Source: an uncultured Neglectibacter sp.
GTDB taxonomy: Bacteria; Bacillota; Clostridia; Oscillospirales; Acutalibacteraceae
Direction: 5' to 3'
DNA: 64,000 bases
NCBI GenBank assembly: GCA_947647615.1
Contig: CANSKS010000006.1
Span: 1 to 64,000 of the forward strand
In this document: one piece after another, positions 9,529 through 19,405 of the stretch
Layout: every line of letters starts with the position of its first letter
Numbering within the stretch: the stretch's first letter is position 1
Notes under the pieces: generated by a model
What the model saw: the letters and a program-made list of their open reading frames with translations, nothing else
Database searches by the model: none
Told to the model about the DNA's origin: nothing
Translations under genes and position numbers: made by a program

Positions 9529-10278
9529 CTAAAACAGACTATGGTAAAAATTCAGGGTTTGCAGGCGTTTTTGTAAAATGTGAATGGTATAAACTTCCAC
9601 GGCTTCCCCCAATTCCCGGAGAGCTCCCTCTGTAAGGGAAAAAGAAAAAACCTTTTCAAAATCGGAATAAATAATATGTCGCATAGCGGAAAGAGCAGCA
9701 GGAGAAAGCACGGCACAGGGGTCCCCTGTCTCTAAAAAACACTTTTCGCAATAGATCGTGCCCCGATTAATTTTAAAATACATTCTGCCGGCCTCGTAGG
9801 CGCCGCATTGGGCGCAACAAACCAAATCCGGCATATAGCCGGAAAGAGACAGCATACGCAGCTCCACAATGGGCTTTAAAAGCGTCCCCGGCTTTTTTCC
9901 CTCGCTGAGAAAATGCAGTGCATTCAGCACCAACCTCAAGTGACTGCCCGATTCTACCCCGTCGGGTACAAGCTCTGCGGCTAACTCACAAAAATATTGG
10001 GCCAAGGCCAGATTTCCAATATCTTTGCGCAAGCCAAAAAAGACTTCCAAGGGGAAAGCCTCATTAATTATGTACTTGTCCCGCCCCTTATAAAGGTTCA
10101 GGCGGGAATAACAAAGCAGGCCGGTAGCGGAATTTTTGCTGTCTTTCAAATTTTTGGCCCGCCGGGCAAAAGCATGCAGAACGCCTTCGTCACCCGTCAA
10201 AACCGTTACCAGACGGTCGCTTTCTCCGATGGTCCGCTCCCGAATGATCAGCCCCTGTGTTTGTATTTTCACCAGCAT
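9529..10278 (-). CDS. recO: DNA repair protein RecO
   Basis: TQGLIIRERTIGESDRLVTVLT, CxxC zinc-finger pairs CCAQCGAYE...CEKC; located between mutS2 and era. Confidence 0.9.
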   Translation of the reverse strand: MLVKIQTQGLIIRERTIGESDRLVTVLTGDEGVLHAFARRAKNLKDSKNSATGLLCYSRLNLYKGRDKYIINEAFPLEVFFGLRKDIGNLALAQYFCELAAELVPDGVESGSHLRLVLNALHFLSEGKKPGTLLKPIVELRMLSLSGYMPDLVCCAQCGAYEAGRMYFKINRGTIYCEKCFLETGDPCAVLSPAALSAMRHIIYSDFEKVFSFSLTEGALRELGEAVEVYTIHILQKRLQTLNFYHSLF

Positions 10279-10513
10279 CCTCCTTGGCAGCCAAGGGCGG
10301 AAAGGGCCCGTTCAGGCTGTTCCTTCCCGGTGTTTCCCAGCCGCTTTGCAGACCAGAAAAGCTTCCCCGGCCCGCCTGGCTTTTCAGCTGCGAATATCGA
10401 ATGTAATCCTCAATTTTCCCGGTGGCATAGAAATTTTGCCAGGCTTCTCTTTCGTCCACAAATGTTTCCCCCTTTTTGCCTTCTAAGGAAAAGTATTTGC
10501 AGACTGCTTCCAT
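10190..10513 (-). CDS. YqzL-like small protein upstream of and overlapping recO
   Basis: EAWQNFYATGKIEDYIRYSQLK resembles the short YqzL family found between era and recO; overlaps recO start out of frame. Confidence 0.5.
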   Translation of the reverse strand: MEAVCKYFSLEGKKGETFVDEREAWQNFYATGKIEDYIRYSQLKSQAGRGSFSGLQSGWETPGRNSLNGPFPPLAAKEDAGENTNTGADHSGADHRRKRPSGNGFDG

Positions 10514-10619
10514 CTATGACTGGAAAATAATTGTCTGTTCGACAAAAAAGGGGAGATTTTTCAGGTTTTTTGTGCTTGGCTCGCTTTGGGACAAAGCTAA
10601 AAACCACTTTCGGCAGGGC

Positions 10620-11537
10620 CTACGATTCCAAATCTTTCCACGAAAAGCCCAAGCCCTGCAGGGTTTCCGGCCTCTGCCGCCAATCTTCCTTCACCTTTAC
10701 CCAAAGCCGCAGGTTGACTTTGCAGCCGAAAAATTTTTCCAGGTCTTCTCTGGCGGCGCTTCCCACCTTTTTGAGCATAGCGCCGCCCTTTCCTATGATG
10801 ATCCCTTTATGGCCGGAGCGCTCGCAATAGATAGTCACATCCAGCTCAAGTGTTTTATTTCGCTCCTTCATCTGCTCCGTTACGGCCGCGACGCCGTGAG
10901 GCACTTCCTGGTCCAAAAAGCGCAGCAGCTTTTCTCTAACCAGTTCAGAGGCGATCACTCGTTCCGGCTGGTCCGTAAGGGCATCTTCCGGGAAGAAGTG
11001 TCCCCCGGGGACAGTCAGGTTCTTAAGCTCTTGCAGCAGCTCTTCTATCCCTTCCCCCGTTCGGGCAGAAACCGGGACTACCGCCCGAAAAGGATACAAC
11101 GCCGAAAAAGCGGCGATTTGCTCCATCAGCGGGGATTTATCTTTCAGCAGGTCCAGCTTGTTTATCGCCAACAAAGCAGGCACCTGTTCCGCCCGGAACC
11201 GGCGTACCAGCTCTTCATCCGCCCGGCTGATCTTTCCCTGGGCCTCGGCAACCAAAAGGCAGGCATCCACCCCGGAAATTGACTGAGTGACAGACCTCAC
11301 CATATAATCGCCAAGAGAAGTTTTTGCCCGGATGAGTCCCGGCGTGTCCAAAAACACCAGTTGAAACTCCCCTTGGGTAAGGACTCCCATAATACGGGTA
11401 CGGGTGGTTTGGGGCTTTTTTGACACAATCGCTACCTTTTGCCCGATCAACCTGTTCAGAAGGGAAGACTTCCCCACATTGGGTTTCCCCACAATAGCAA
11501 AATAAGCCGAACGCTGGCCCATGGATTCGTATTCCAT
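10620..11537 (-). CDS. era: GTPase Era
   Basis: VGKPNVGKSSLLNRLIGQKVAIVSKKPQTTR, DTPG, NKLD, C-terminal KH region IIGKGGAMLKKVGSAAR. Confidence 0.97.
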   Translation of the reverse strand: MEYESMGQRSAYFAIVGKPNVGKSSLLNRLIGQKVAIVSKKPQTTRTRIMGVLTQGEFQLVFLDTPGLIRAKTSLGDYMVRSVTQSISGVDACLLVAEAQGKISRADEELVRRFRAEQVPALLAINKLDLLKDKSPLMEQIAAFSALYPFRAVVPVSARTGEGIEELLQELKNLTVPGGHFFPEDALTDQPERVIASELVREKLLRFLDQEVPHGVAAVTEQMKERNKTLELDVTIYCERSGHKGIIIGKGGAMLKKVGSAAREDLEKFFGCKVNLRLWVKVKEDWRQRPETLQGLGFSWKDLES

Positions 11538-11598
11538 TTCATACCCTTTCTCAATTACAGCAGGAAAGCGGAGCGCTAAACGCCCCGCCCGACGCTCC

Positions 11599-12141
11599 TT
11601 ATTTTTGACGGCCTTTCGAAAAGAGACGGCCCAGGGCCGCTTTCGTTCTTACAGGGCCTATAAACACAAACACCGCGGCCAAAACCAGGGAACCTAGAAA
11701 CAACAAAAAGAGAGAAGGCGCCCCCGCAATTCGGAAAAGCAATTTCCAAAGCTCGGGCCGAATCAATACCACAACACCGGTAAGGGCAGCCGCTATGGCG
11801 GAAACCAGCACCGCGCCGGCCGCCATATCCTTCACCAGCCGAATAAACCGGTTTTGCCGCTTTTCGGCAAAATCACAGAGTTTTTCCAAGGCGGTATTAA
11901 AGGCCTCCGCCGCCATCACCAAGCCAATGGCCAAAAACAGGCAGGCCATTTCGCCCCGGGAAAGCCCTAAAGAAGAAGCAAAGAACAGCACATAAATGCA
12001 GGAAACCAAATGGAACCGCATATTGCGCTCCGTTTTCAAGCAGCCGCACAATCCCCGAAAGGCATCGGCAAAGCTGCGCCAAAAGGGCCGGCGCTGAGGG
12101 TCATTGGGCATCATAATAGCTGACGCTGGAAGGCAGGCCAA
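11599..12141 (-). CDS. dgkA: Diacylglycerol/undecaprenol kinase family protein
   Basis: SFADAFRGLCGCLKTERNMRFH, EAFNTALEKLCDFAE, KDMAAGAVLVSAIAA. Confidence 0.88.
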   Translation of the reverse strand: MACLPASAIMMPNDPQRRPFWRSFADAFRGLCGCLKTERNMRFHLVSCIYVLFFASSLGLSRGEMACLFLAIGLVMAAEAFNTALEKLCDFAEKRQNRFIRLVKDMAAGAVLVSAIAAALTGVVVLIRPELWKLLFRIAGAPSLFLLFLGSLVLAAVFVFIGPVRTKAALGRLFSKGRQK

Positions 12142-12601
12142 GCTGGCTCATGACGGTTTCTTCCTTTTCCCGCATACGCACCTGGGCAAGCCCGCCCGCC
12201 TCATGGTCGTAGCCCAGCAGGTGAAGCATGGAATGGGCTGTCAAGTAGCCGATTTCCCTTTCCAGGCTGTGGCCGTAAAGCTTGGCCTGCTCCATGGCTT
12301 TAGGAACAGAAAGAACAATATCTCCCAGGATTTTCGCGCCGGTTTCGTGGTTCACATCATAATTTCCATTTTCTCCCATGGGAAAAGAGAGCACATCGGT
12401 TTCGGCATCTTTATCCCGGTATTGCTTATTCATCTCGCGGATCTGCTCATTGTCTACGAAAGAAACACTGATTTCGGCGGAATCCCGGAACCCCTCCAGC
12501 TGCAGTACCGCGTGACAGCAGCGGCGGATGAGCATCCTGATACCTGTGGGTATTTTTACGGCTTTTTGGCGGTTCGAAATAATAACTCTGATTTTCTCCA
12601 T
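12101..12601 (-). CDS. ybeY: Endoribonuclease YbeY
   Basis: NKQYRDKDAETDVLSFPM and HSMLHLLGYDHE zinc site. Confidence 0.95.
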   Translation of the reverse strand: MEKIRVIISNRQKAVKIPTGIRMLIRRCCHAVLQLEGFRDSAEISVSFVDNEQIREMNKQYRDKDAETDVLSFPMGENGNYDVNHETGAKILGDIVLSVPKAMEQAKLYGHSLEREIGYLTAHSMLHLLGYDHEAGGLAQVRMREKEETVMSQLGLPSSVSYYDAQ

Positions 12602-12673
12602 AAAGCATTTCCCTTTCCTGATTTTTTACGGAAGAGCGCCGGGCGCTCCATGTTTTTTAGCGGCAAAACTTTT

Positions 12674-13627
12674 TTATCGCGGGCGTTCTGCCTTCTCATA
12701 AGCACGGATAATATCTTGCACCAGCTTATGACGTACCACATCCTTTTCCGTAAAACGGAAAATAGCAATGTCTTTTACCGCCTTTAGAATGCGGACAGCC
12801 TCCTTTAACCCGGAACGCTTCCCCGTTGGCAGGTCAATCTGGGTAATATCGCCGGTGATCACCATTTTGGAATGAAACCCCAGTCTGGTAAGGAACATTT
12901 TCATTTGTTCCGGCGTAGTATTCTGGGCTTCATCCAAAATGATAAAGCTGTCGTCCAAAGTGCGGCCCCGCATATAGGCCAGCGGGGCTACCTCGATGTT
13001 GCCCCGTTCCACATAACGCTGGTAAGTCTCGGCTCCCAGCATGTCAAACAGCGCGTCATAAAGGGGCCTTAGGTAAGGGTCTACCTTCTGCTGCAGGTCG
13101 CCGGGCAAAAAACCCAACTTTTCTCCTGCCTCCACTGCCGGCCGGGTGAGGATGATACGATCTACCTCCTGGGCACGAAAGGCAGTCACCGCCATGGCTA
13201 CCGCCAAATAGGTTTTTCCGGTACCCGCGGGCCCTACGCCTATGGTGATCGTATTTTCTTTGATGTTATCGCAATAAGTTCGCTGGCCCACCGTTTTTGG
13301 CTTGATGGGCTTCCCCTTGCTGGTAACGCAAATACAATCGCCCGTAAGCTTTTGTACTTTGTCTTCGCTGTCCTCCTCTACCATGCGCATACAGTAACGC
13401 ACATTCTGTTCGGTCAGCACCTCGCCGCTTCGCAAAAGGGTAATCAGGCTGCGCACCGTGCGGGCCGCCCGGTCCACCTTTTCCTCTTCCCCGCTGATCT
13501 TCAATTCCGAATCACGAAACACCAGGGATACCCCGTATTCCTGCTCGATCAGCCGGATGTTCTCGTCGAATTTTCCGAACAGCTCTGCCATTTGCTCCAG
13601 TCTGTCAAAATTGATCTTTTGCTCCAA
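12674..13627 (-). CDS. phoH: PhoH family ATPase
   Basis: GPAGTGKTYLAVAMAV, ILTRPAVEAGEKLGFLPGDLQQKVDPYLRPLYDAL, IILDEAQNTT. Confidence 0.95.
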   Translation of the reverse strand: MEQKINFDRLEQMAELFGKFDENIRLIEQEYGVSLVFRDSELKISGEEEKVDRAARTVRSLITLLRSGEVLTEQNVRYCMRMVEEDSEDKVQKLTGDCICVTSKGKPIKPKTVGQRTYCDNIKENTITIGVGPAGTGKTYLAVAMAVTAFRAQEVDRIILTRPAVEAGEKLGFLPGDLQQKVDPYLRPLYDALFDMLGAETYQRYVERGNIEVAPLAYMRGRTLDDSFIILDEAQNTTPEQMKMFLTRLGFHSKMVITGDITQIDLPTGKRSGLKEAVRILKAVKDIAIFRFTEKDVVRHKLVQDIIRAYEKAERPR

Positions 13628-13803
13628 GATAACTCCTTTAATCTTTCCCTTTCCGGTTTTCTTTTTGCGAATTGCCGGAAACAGGAAAAAAATCTTTTTC
13701 GCCTTTTACGGCCTTTTAGTTTTCTTATTATAACACAGAATTTTCTAATACTCCAATAAAAAATCATAGGAATTTCTCACAATATTTTTGTGAATTCTTA
13801 ATG

Positions 13804-15006
13804 TCATTCCACAATTACCGGTTGTTCCCTGCCAATCTCTTCTTCACAACGACATTTGGCCAGTAAAATACATTCCCCTTGGGAAAACACATATTCCAAC
13901 TTTTCTGTTACGATCCGGGCCCCCGAAGGCAGGGCGGCTCGCTGTGCTTCCCTCAGCTTCAGCAGAGCGCTCTCCTTTTGCTCCGCTTCTGACAGCCGCC
14001 GTTTCGAGTCGCCCAAATACTCATAAATGTCCTGTTCAAAAACCAGCGGAAGCTCCGCATCCAGGGCGGAAAAGGCAAAACGTTCTGTGAACAGCCGGCA
14101 CTCCTCCTGAGGTATTATGTTGAAGCCCAGGGGAATTCGAAAGCCAAATAAAGTAAGGGAGCGATTCACCTGTTTTTTCCCTGTAGGCTCCCGCTCTGTC
14201 CTACTCTCTGAAACCCGAACCGTAAATTCCCGGTAGGTTTCCGCCACCACGCTTCCCCTGGCGGAACCATAAGTTGTCATGGGTGTTCCCGGCGGCGGGC
14301 TGTAAGGGTCCACCTTTTCGGGGTATAACCCCGAAATCAGCAGTTGGCCTTCCTGCACCGTTTCTCCCAGCTCCACTTCGGGCCTGCCGTGGTGAGCCTC
14401 CATAGCAATCACTTTTCCCTCCCGGGTGGCCACAATATTGGAAAGCTTTTCATCATCAACAACCTCAGGCTTTTCCTGGCTTTCTTTCAGAGCGATTTCT
14501 ACAAAGCACCCATTGGTATTCACCGAAACCCAGCTGAGTTCTTTTACCTGTTCCAACATGGAGAGAGCCGCCCTTTTGGGACGGAAGCTTTTTTGGGCCG
14601 CTCCCACAAACACGCCTGCCTCTTGGGCTGCCTCCAGAATTTGGGCCTCTGTCAGCCGCTCCGCACCTGTCACCGTAACGTTCCACACGAATCCGGAAAG
14701 GAAAAAATAGAGGGCAATTCCAGCAAAACAGCCCAATACCAGACCCTTCCTGCGCCAAAATCGCCTTGTCTGAAAGGGAAGACCCCGTTTTTTTAATAGC
14801 CAGGTCCTGGTGTTACAACGGCGGCACACTCGTCTTAGTTTCCTGTAATCTCTCGGCCTGGCCCAGGCCGCCGGAAGTTCCCCCTCTTTTGAAAATCCCC
14901 ACAATGCCAAACCGCTTTTTGCGGCAATGTTAAAAAGACGGGCCGCGTCCCCTTTTACCTGAAAACGGACGCAGCCGGTAAGCCAATGAAATGCCTTTTC
15001 CAGCAC
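13804..15006 (-). CDS. yqfD: Sporulation protein YqfD
   Basis: VTVTGAERLTEAQILEAA, NTNGCFVEIALKE; followed upstream by yqfC in the conserved yqfC-yqfD-phoH-ybeY order. Confidence 0.9.
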   Translation of the reverse strand: MLEKAFHWLTGCVRFQVKGDAARLFNIAAKSGLALWGFSKEGELPAAWARPRDYRKLRRVCRRCNTRTWLLKKRGLPFQTRRFWRRKGLVLGCFAGIALYFFLSGFVWNVTVTGAERLTEAQILEAAQEAGVFVGAAQKSFRPKRAALSMLEQVKELSWVSVNTNGCFVEIALKESQEKPEVVDDEKLSNIVATREGKVIAMEAHHGRPEVELGETVQEGQLLISGLYPEKVDPYSPPPGTPMTTYGSARGSVVAETYREFTVRVSESRTEREPTGKKQVNRSLTLFGFRIPLGFNIIPQEECRLFTERFAFSALDAELPLVFEQDIYEYLGDSKRRLSEAEQKESALLKLREAQRAALPSGARIVTEKLEYVFSQGECILLAKCRCEEEIGREQPVIVE

Positions 15007-15058
15007 TGTATTTCACGCCTTTCCTTCTATCGCTTGGGCACAAATTCGCACCTTGGTT

Positions 15059-15301
15059 TCAGTAAGCATATTCCACTTTGGCAATTACCCCCTCTATCAC
15101 AGCGGAATTTTCCGTTAGCTTTTTCAGCCTCAGGCCATGTCCTTCCAACCGCACGGTAAGCCGTCCCGTGCGAAGAATCACCATTTTTTCGTCATAATCC
15201 ACAATGCCGTCACAGCCATCCACTACTACGCTCCGGTTCCCTGTAATGGATATTACCGCCGCTCCTGTCCCCCGCTGCTCCATAGGACACCCCCTGTTCA
15301 A
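15059..15301 (-). CDS. yqfC: Sporulation protein YqfC (YabP/YqfC family)
   Basis: ISITGNRSVVVDGCDGIVDYDEKMVILRTGRLTVRLEGHGLRLKKL; syntenic with yqfD. Confidence 0.88.
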   Translation of the reverse strand: MNRGCPMEQRGTGAAVISITGNRSVVVDGCDGIVDYDEKMVILRTGRLTVRLEGHGLRLKKLTENSAVIEGVIAKVEYAY

Positions 15302-15431
15302 AAAACTCTGAAAAATATTATGAGGCCGGGTCCGAATTCATAACGGGCCGTTAGCATAATTATGACTAATCTTCCAAAAAGCAGGCTTTGAAAACCTGAG
15401 ATCTTTCGAAAAAAGAAAGGGGTCTCTCCCA

Positions 15432-16577
15432 ATGGTCCGCATGAAAGCTTTCTTCCTCTCTCAACCGCTAAAGTCCAGCCTCTTCGGCGCCTTATTTTTT
15501 GCTTTTGCAGCCGGGCTTCTCGCCTTTCCTTCCGAAGTAAAGGCTGCCGTGTTAGATAGTATTTTCTCTTGCCTTACCGTACTCGCTCCTTCCTTATTTC
15601 CCTTCCTTGCTCTCACCAGTTTTGCCGTAAATTCCGGGGCAAGCGAAGCGATTGGCAAGGTCTTGGGCTGGGCCGCCCGGCTTCTATTCCGGCTTCCTTC
15701 CATTTGTGCCGCCACCCTGTTTCTAAGCTTCGCAGGGGGGTACCCTGCAGGGGCTAAGGGCGTTTCTCTGCTGCTGCAGGAAGGAAAAATCACCAGAAGC
15801 CAAGCCGGCCGCATGATGATCTTCTGCGTGAATCCAGGCATTGCCTTTGTCGTCACTTTTGTAGGAAGCGGGCTGCTGGGAAGTCCACAAACCGGCTGGC
15901 AGCTCTTTTGGGCCGTCACCTTCTCCGGTCTTCTGCTGGGGGTCATTTCCTCCCTTTTCGTAAAATTCCCGGAAAAGACCCAGCTACAGCCTCAGCAAAA
16001 AGCCAAAAATGCTCTGATCCGTTCTGCCTCCGACGCCTGCTCCTCTCTGCTGAAGCTCAGTGCCTGTGTTGTGCTTTTTTCGGGCTTCACGGCCCTCCTT
16101 CACGGCTCCGGGATTTTCCAGGTGCTGGTGAAGCTTATTTCCCGCACCGGCCTGCTCCCGCCCCCATTGGCCGCTTCCGGCCTTTCCTTTTCCCTGGAGG
16201 TCACCAAGGGAGCTCTGGACTCCGCCGCCCTTCGGGTAGGACCGGAATTATTTGCCTTCGGGTTGGCCTTTGGCGGGTTGTGCGTCCACCTGCAAATTTT
16301 TTCCTTTTTTGAAAGCTTCCCCCTACCAAAATGGAAGTTCTTCTCTCTTCGCCTCTTACACGGCCTTTTTGCTGTGGGCATGCTAAAACTATGGAAACAT
16401 TTTTTACCGGAAACATCCCAGGCTGCTTTCCAGCTTTATACTCCCTTACCCCAAAATTTTGGCGGGCTTAGCACCAGTATGGCGGGTGGCGCTTCTCTGC
16501 TGCTCATGTGCTGCGCGTTTCTCTTAGTCCTTTCCAAAGAGAACGATTGCGAAACCGGCCAAGCTGTGATAAAATAA
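15432..16577 (+). CDS. YlbJ-like sporulation integral membrane protein
   Basis: Multi-TM; LAPSLFPFLALTSF, FAGGYPAGAKGVSLLLQEGKI, FCVNPGIAFVV characteristic of YlbJ-type proteins. Confidence 0.75.
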   Translation: MVRMKAFFLSQPLKSSLFGALFFAFAAGLLAFPSEVKAAVLDSIFSCLTVLAPSLFPFLALTSFAVNSGASEAIGKVLGWAARLLFRLPSICAATLFLSFAGGYPAGAKGVSLLLQEGKITRSQAGRMMIFCVNPGIAFVVTFVGSGLLGSPQTGWQLFWAVTFSGLLLGVISSLFVKFPEKTQLQPQQKAKNALIRSASDACSSLLKLSACVVLFSGFTALLHGSGIFQVLVKLISRTGLLPPPLAASGLSFSLEVTKGALDSAALRVGPELFAFGLAFGGLCVHLQIFSFFESFPLPKWKFFSLRLLHGLFAVGMLKLWKHFLPETSQAAFQLYTPLPQNFGGLSTSMAGGASLLLMCCAFLLVLSKENDCETGQAVIK

Positions 16578-16628
16578 AATTAGTGCCTCGGGCCAGACCT
16601 TATCATCATAGAAAAGAGCTGACGCGCC

Positions 16629-16865
16629 ATGGCTTTTTGGAAAAAGCGAAAAAAGAAAGAGCCCCTGTTCGGGGCTCATATCGAAGCAAATTGCGCCTAC
16701 TGTCAAAATAACCTGGGCCAAAACGGAGAGGTCCTCTGCGCCGTCCGAATGACACTAAAAGAAGGAAAATGCAAAAAATTCTCTTACAACCCCCTCCTTC
16801 GCGCCCCACGCAGCGCTCCGCCTTTGCAAACAGGCCGTTACCGTCCGGAAGATTTTGAATTGTAA
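16629..16865 (+). CDS. Small conserved-looking protein with two cysteine pairs
   Basis: 78 aa; HIEANCAYCQ...CAVRMTLKEGKCKKFSYNPLLRAPR; ends just before convergent trmB. Confidence 0.65.
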   Translation: MAFWKKRKKKEPLFGAHIEANCAYCQNNLGQNGEVLCAVRMTLKEGKCKKFSYNPLLRAPRSAPPLQTGRYRPEDFEL

Positions 16866-17522
16866 TTATTTTCTTCTGGCCCGCAGCGCCTTGATGGGAA
16901 TTCCCTGGGCGGAAAACATCAGCTCGTGTTCTGTGGTCAGATTTTCCGTTTCTCCACTCTGGTGCAGATCTTTTACATCGAAAAAAATCTCAAACCCCGC
17001 CTCCGTAAAATAGCGCTTGGTGGCCAAATATAAATCGTCGTTATCGGTTTTAAACCAGATCTCGCCCTTTTCACTCATCAGCTTCTTGTAATTTTCCAGC
17101 TGGCGGGTATGGGTGAGTCTTTTTTTGTGAGCCCCGGCGCAGGGCCATGGGTTACAAAAGTTTACGTAAATCCGCTCTGCCCTTTCCGTTTCCCCGAACA
17201 GTTCCGGAAGCCGTTCTATATTATAAGCAGCAATGGCCACATTATCGGGCTCTTCCTCCCCATATCTCTTGGCAATGTTTCTGCGCCCCACGCCTAAAAT
17301 GTCTAAACTGATATCGACGCCAATGAAGTTGACATCCCGTTGGAGGTAGGCAGCCTCTGCCAGGAACACGCATTTCCCGCATCCCAAATCCAGATGCAGG
17401 GGGCGTACGGCCCCGAACAACTCGTTCCAACGGCCCCTTTGGGCCTTAGGGTCTTCCACAAAATACCGGCAGGCCTTTAGTTCCGGCCGCGCCCAAGCCT
17501 TTTTTCGGATCCGCAATTTCAA
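16866..17522 (-). CDS. trmB: tRNA (guanine-N7-)-methyltransferase
   Basis: LHLDLGCGKCVFLAEAA, NFCNPWPCAGAHKKRLTH, FKTDNDDLY. Confidence 0.95.
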   Translation of the reverse strand: MKLRIRKKAWARPELKACRYFVEDPKAQRGRWNELFGAVRPLHLDLGCGKCVFLAEAAYLQRDVNFIGVDISLDILGVGRRNIAKRYGEEEPDNVAIAAYNIERLPELFGETERAERIYVNFCNPWPCAGAHKKRLTHTRQLENYKKLMSEKGEIWFKTDNDDLYLATKRYFTEAGFEIFFDVKDLHQSGETENLTTEHELMFSAQGIPIKALRARRK

Positions 17523-17621
17523 AACCCCTTTCTCTGCTTTTCCGCTTTCTGCATCTTACCATAACCGCCGGGAAATTGCCAGTCCCCTTTCTTTTTTTTG
17601 GCGCCCAAAGGGAAATCTTCT

Positions 17622-18044
17622 TTATCGCAGCAGCGGCAGGCTGCCTGTGAGCTTGTTGACCTTTTTCTTTGCACCGCAGACCGCAATGCCAAAATAACGC
17701 AGGGCGCTTTCGGAGATACAGCCTATTTTCTCGGTAAATTCGTCGTAGGTTTTACAGCTCTGAGCCAGATCCGAAAAATCCGCCACCGTTAAATCTTGAA
17801 ACTCAAGCAGGTAAAGCTTTTCCCGCATCTGCTTGATGACTGACCGCGAGCCCCGCAAAATAGGTACGGGAAACTCTATGATGCCAAGGTGCTCACAGCC
17901 GCTCCGGTCGGTCACATTGACCCCTACCACCTCCGGCATTTTCTTTCCCAAAGTAATTCCCATGATCGCCGCCGTATTTGCCACAATCCCCAGCGGCAGG
18001 GTTTCATCAATCACCATAACGCATTTTTCATTTTGCCAATCCAT
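17622..18044 (-). CDS. DUF2000 family protein
   Basis: 140 aa; [28 protein letters not shown]; downstream of AraC/EamA remnant. Confidence 0.75.
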   Translation of the reverse strand: MDWQNEKCVMVIDETLPLGIVANTAAIMGITLGKKMPEVVGVNVTDRSGCEHLGIIEFPVPILRGSRSVIKQMREKLYLLEFQDLTVADFSDLAQSCKTYDEFTEKIGCISESALRYFGIAVCGAKKKVNKLTGSLPLLR

Positions 18045-18267
18045 TTTGTTTCTCTCCCTTTTTCAAAAAAAACAGTTTTTTCTCTGACAGGAACAGGCCC
18101 ATCAATGTCATGACCATCCTAACAACAGTAAGTGCGGTGACCTTCTCGTGGAGGATCCCCACCGGCCGAAATCCCACCAATAAAATTTTGGTAGAGATAA
18201 AAGTCGTTCCCCAAATGAGGATCGTAAACAGGGAGGCAAAATGCCCCGATATGCTGTTAGCTTTCAT
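18028..18267 (-). pseudogene. EamA/DMT-family transporter remnant with large internal deletion
   Basis: [36 protein letters not shown] (EamA N-term) joined to [28 protein letters not shown] (EamA C-term); only 79 aa versus about 300 expected. Confidence 0.75.
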
Positions 18268-19093
18268 GGGGCGGCTCCTCCATATCTTTGAATATGTCCC
18301 GATAAATGCCGGGAGCCAATCCAATGTATCGGCTGAAATAGTTCGTAAAATGGCTCTGATCGGAAAAGCCGGCTTGCAGCGCGGCTTCAATGGGCGGTAC
18401 TCCCTGCTCCAGCAGCTTCTTTGCCTTGCCAACACGAATGTTTTCCAGGTAACTGTATGGAGTTACGCCCTTTGATTTTGCAAACGCCCGGAGCAAGGTG
18501 GACTTGCTCAAACCGGCACAGCGGCATAATTGGTCTAAACAGATCCGTTGGGCGTAGTGCCGTTCCATAAAAGCACAGGCCTTTTCAATTTCATCCCGGC
18601 ACTCCGGGATGTGGCTCTCAAAAGGCCGGCCGTATTGCTGAATCAGCAGGGAGATCAGGAACAGCAGGCTTTCTTCTTTTCCAAATTCATGGGAGCCTTT
18701 CATCACCAGTTCATGGAGCGGGCGAAGGCAACAGGTAACCTCTTCATCTAAAACAACATTTGGAAAAAATCGGGGTAGTTCCCGCCTGCCGGTGACTTCC
18801 TCCGCCAAACGCAGCATGGTTTCTTTGGCAATGTGAAAGCTCCGGTAATTCAGGGGGGTATCGGAGCTTTGGCCGCAGGCGTGATTGTCGCCAGGGTTGA
18901 ACAAGAGAACATTTCCTCTTGCGATGGTATATTCCTGATTTTTACAGGATAAAAGGCGCTTTCCTGCCTCCAATAACCCAATGACATAATATTCGTGAAA
19001 ATGGTTTGGGAAGGGCTGGGTGAGCCCCTTAAAATTGCAGGCCTCCAGACAAAGCTCTTCATCATAGACCACGGTGCGGGTCTCTTTTTTCAT
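18257..19093 (-). CDS. AraC-family transcriptional regulator
   Basis: N-terminal cupin-like region; C-terminal [51 protein letters not shown]...[24 protein letters not shown]. Confidence 0.93.
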   Translation of the reverse strand: MKKETRTVVYDEELCLEACNFKGLTQPFPNHFHEYYVIGLLEAGKRLLSCKNQEYTIARGNVLLFNPGDNHACGQSSDTPLNYRSFHIAKETMLRLAEEVTGRRELPRFFPNVVLDEEVTCCLRPLHELVMKGSHEFGKEESLLFLISLLIQQYGRPFESHIPECRDEIEKACAFMERHYAQRICLDQLCRCAGLSKSTLLRAFAKSKGVTPYSYLENIRVGKAKKLLEQGVPPIEAALQAGFSDQSHFTNYFSRYIGLAPGIYRDIFKDMEEPPHES

Positions 19094-19244
19094 ATTGCAT
19101 AGCCTCCTTGTATGCTCCGATTATACCAGTGAAAAGCTCTGCCGGCTTGTAAAATATCTTCATTTTTGAAAAGGCGGCACCCCTTCGGCGCTCCCTTTTC
19201 TTCTTTAAGCGCCTCCCGTACCGGGGATAAAAGCGGGAAAGTAG

Positions 19245-19273
19245 TTGATAATTTTAAGGGCGTATAGTATAAT
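19245..19273 (+). promoter_or_regulatory. Sigma-A-like promoter of ddl
   Basis: TTGATA - 17 nt - TATAAT. Confidence 0.65.
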
Positions 19274-19405
19274 AAATTGAATTTTAGCGCCGGAACGGCA
19301 TAAACATGACTTTGAAACCCTTTCTGTATTTTTCCGAGGTCTCTCGCCACGGCTGTAGTTGGGGATTTTCTTTAGTTTGCGTTTTACATTTTGTAAAAAA
19401 GGGAC

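Noticed and set aside
19090-19350. 86 aa minus-strand ORF upstream of the AraC gene
   Set aside because: Lies over the ddl promoter/leader with no motif or credible RBS.
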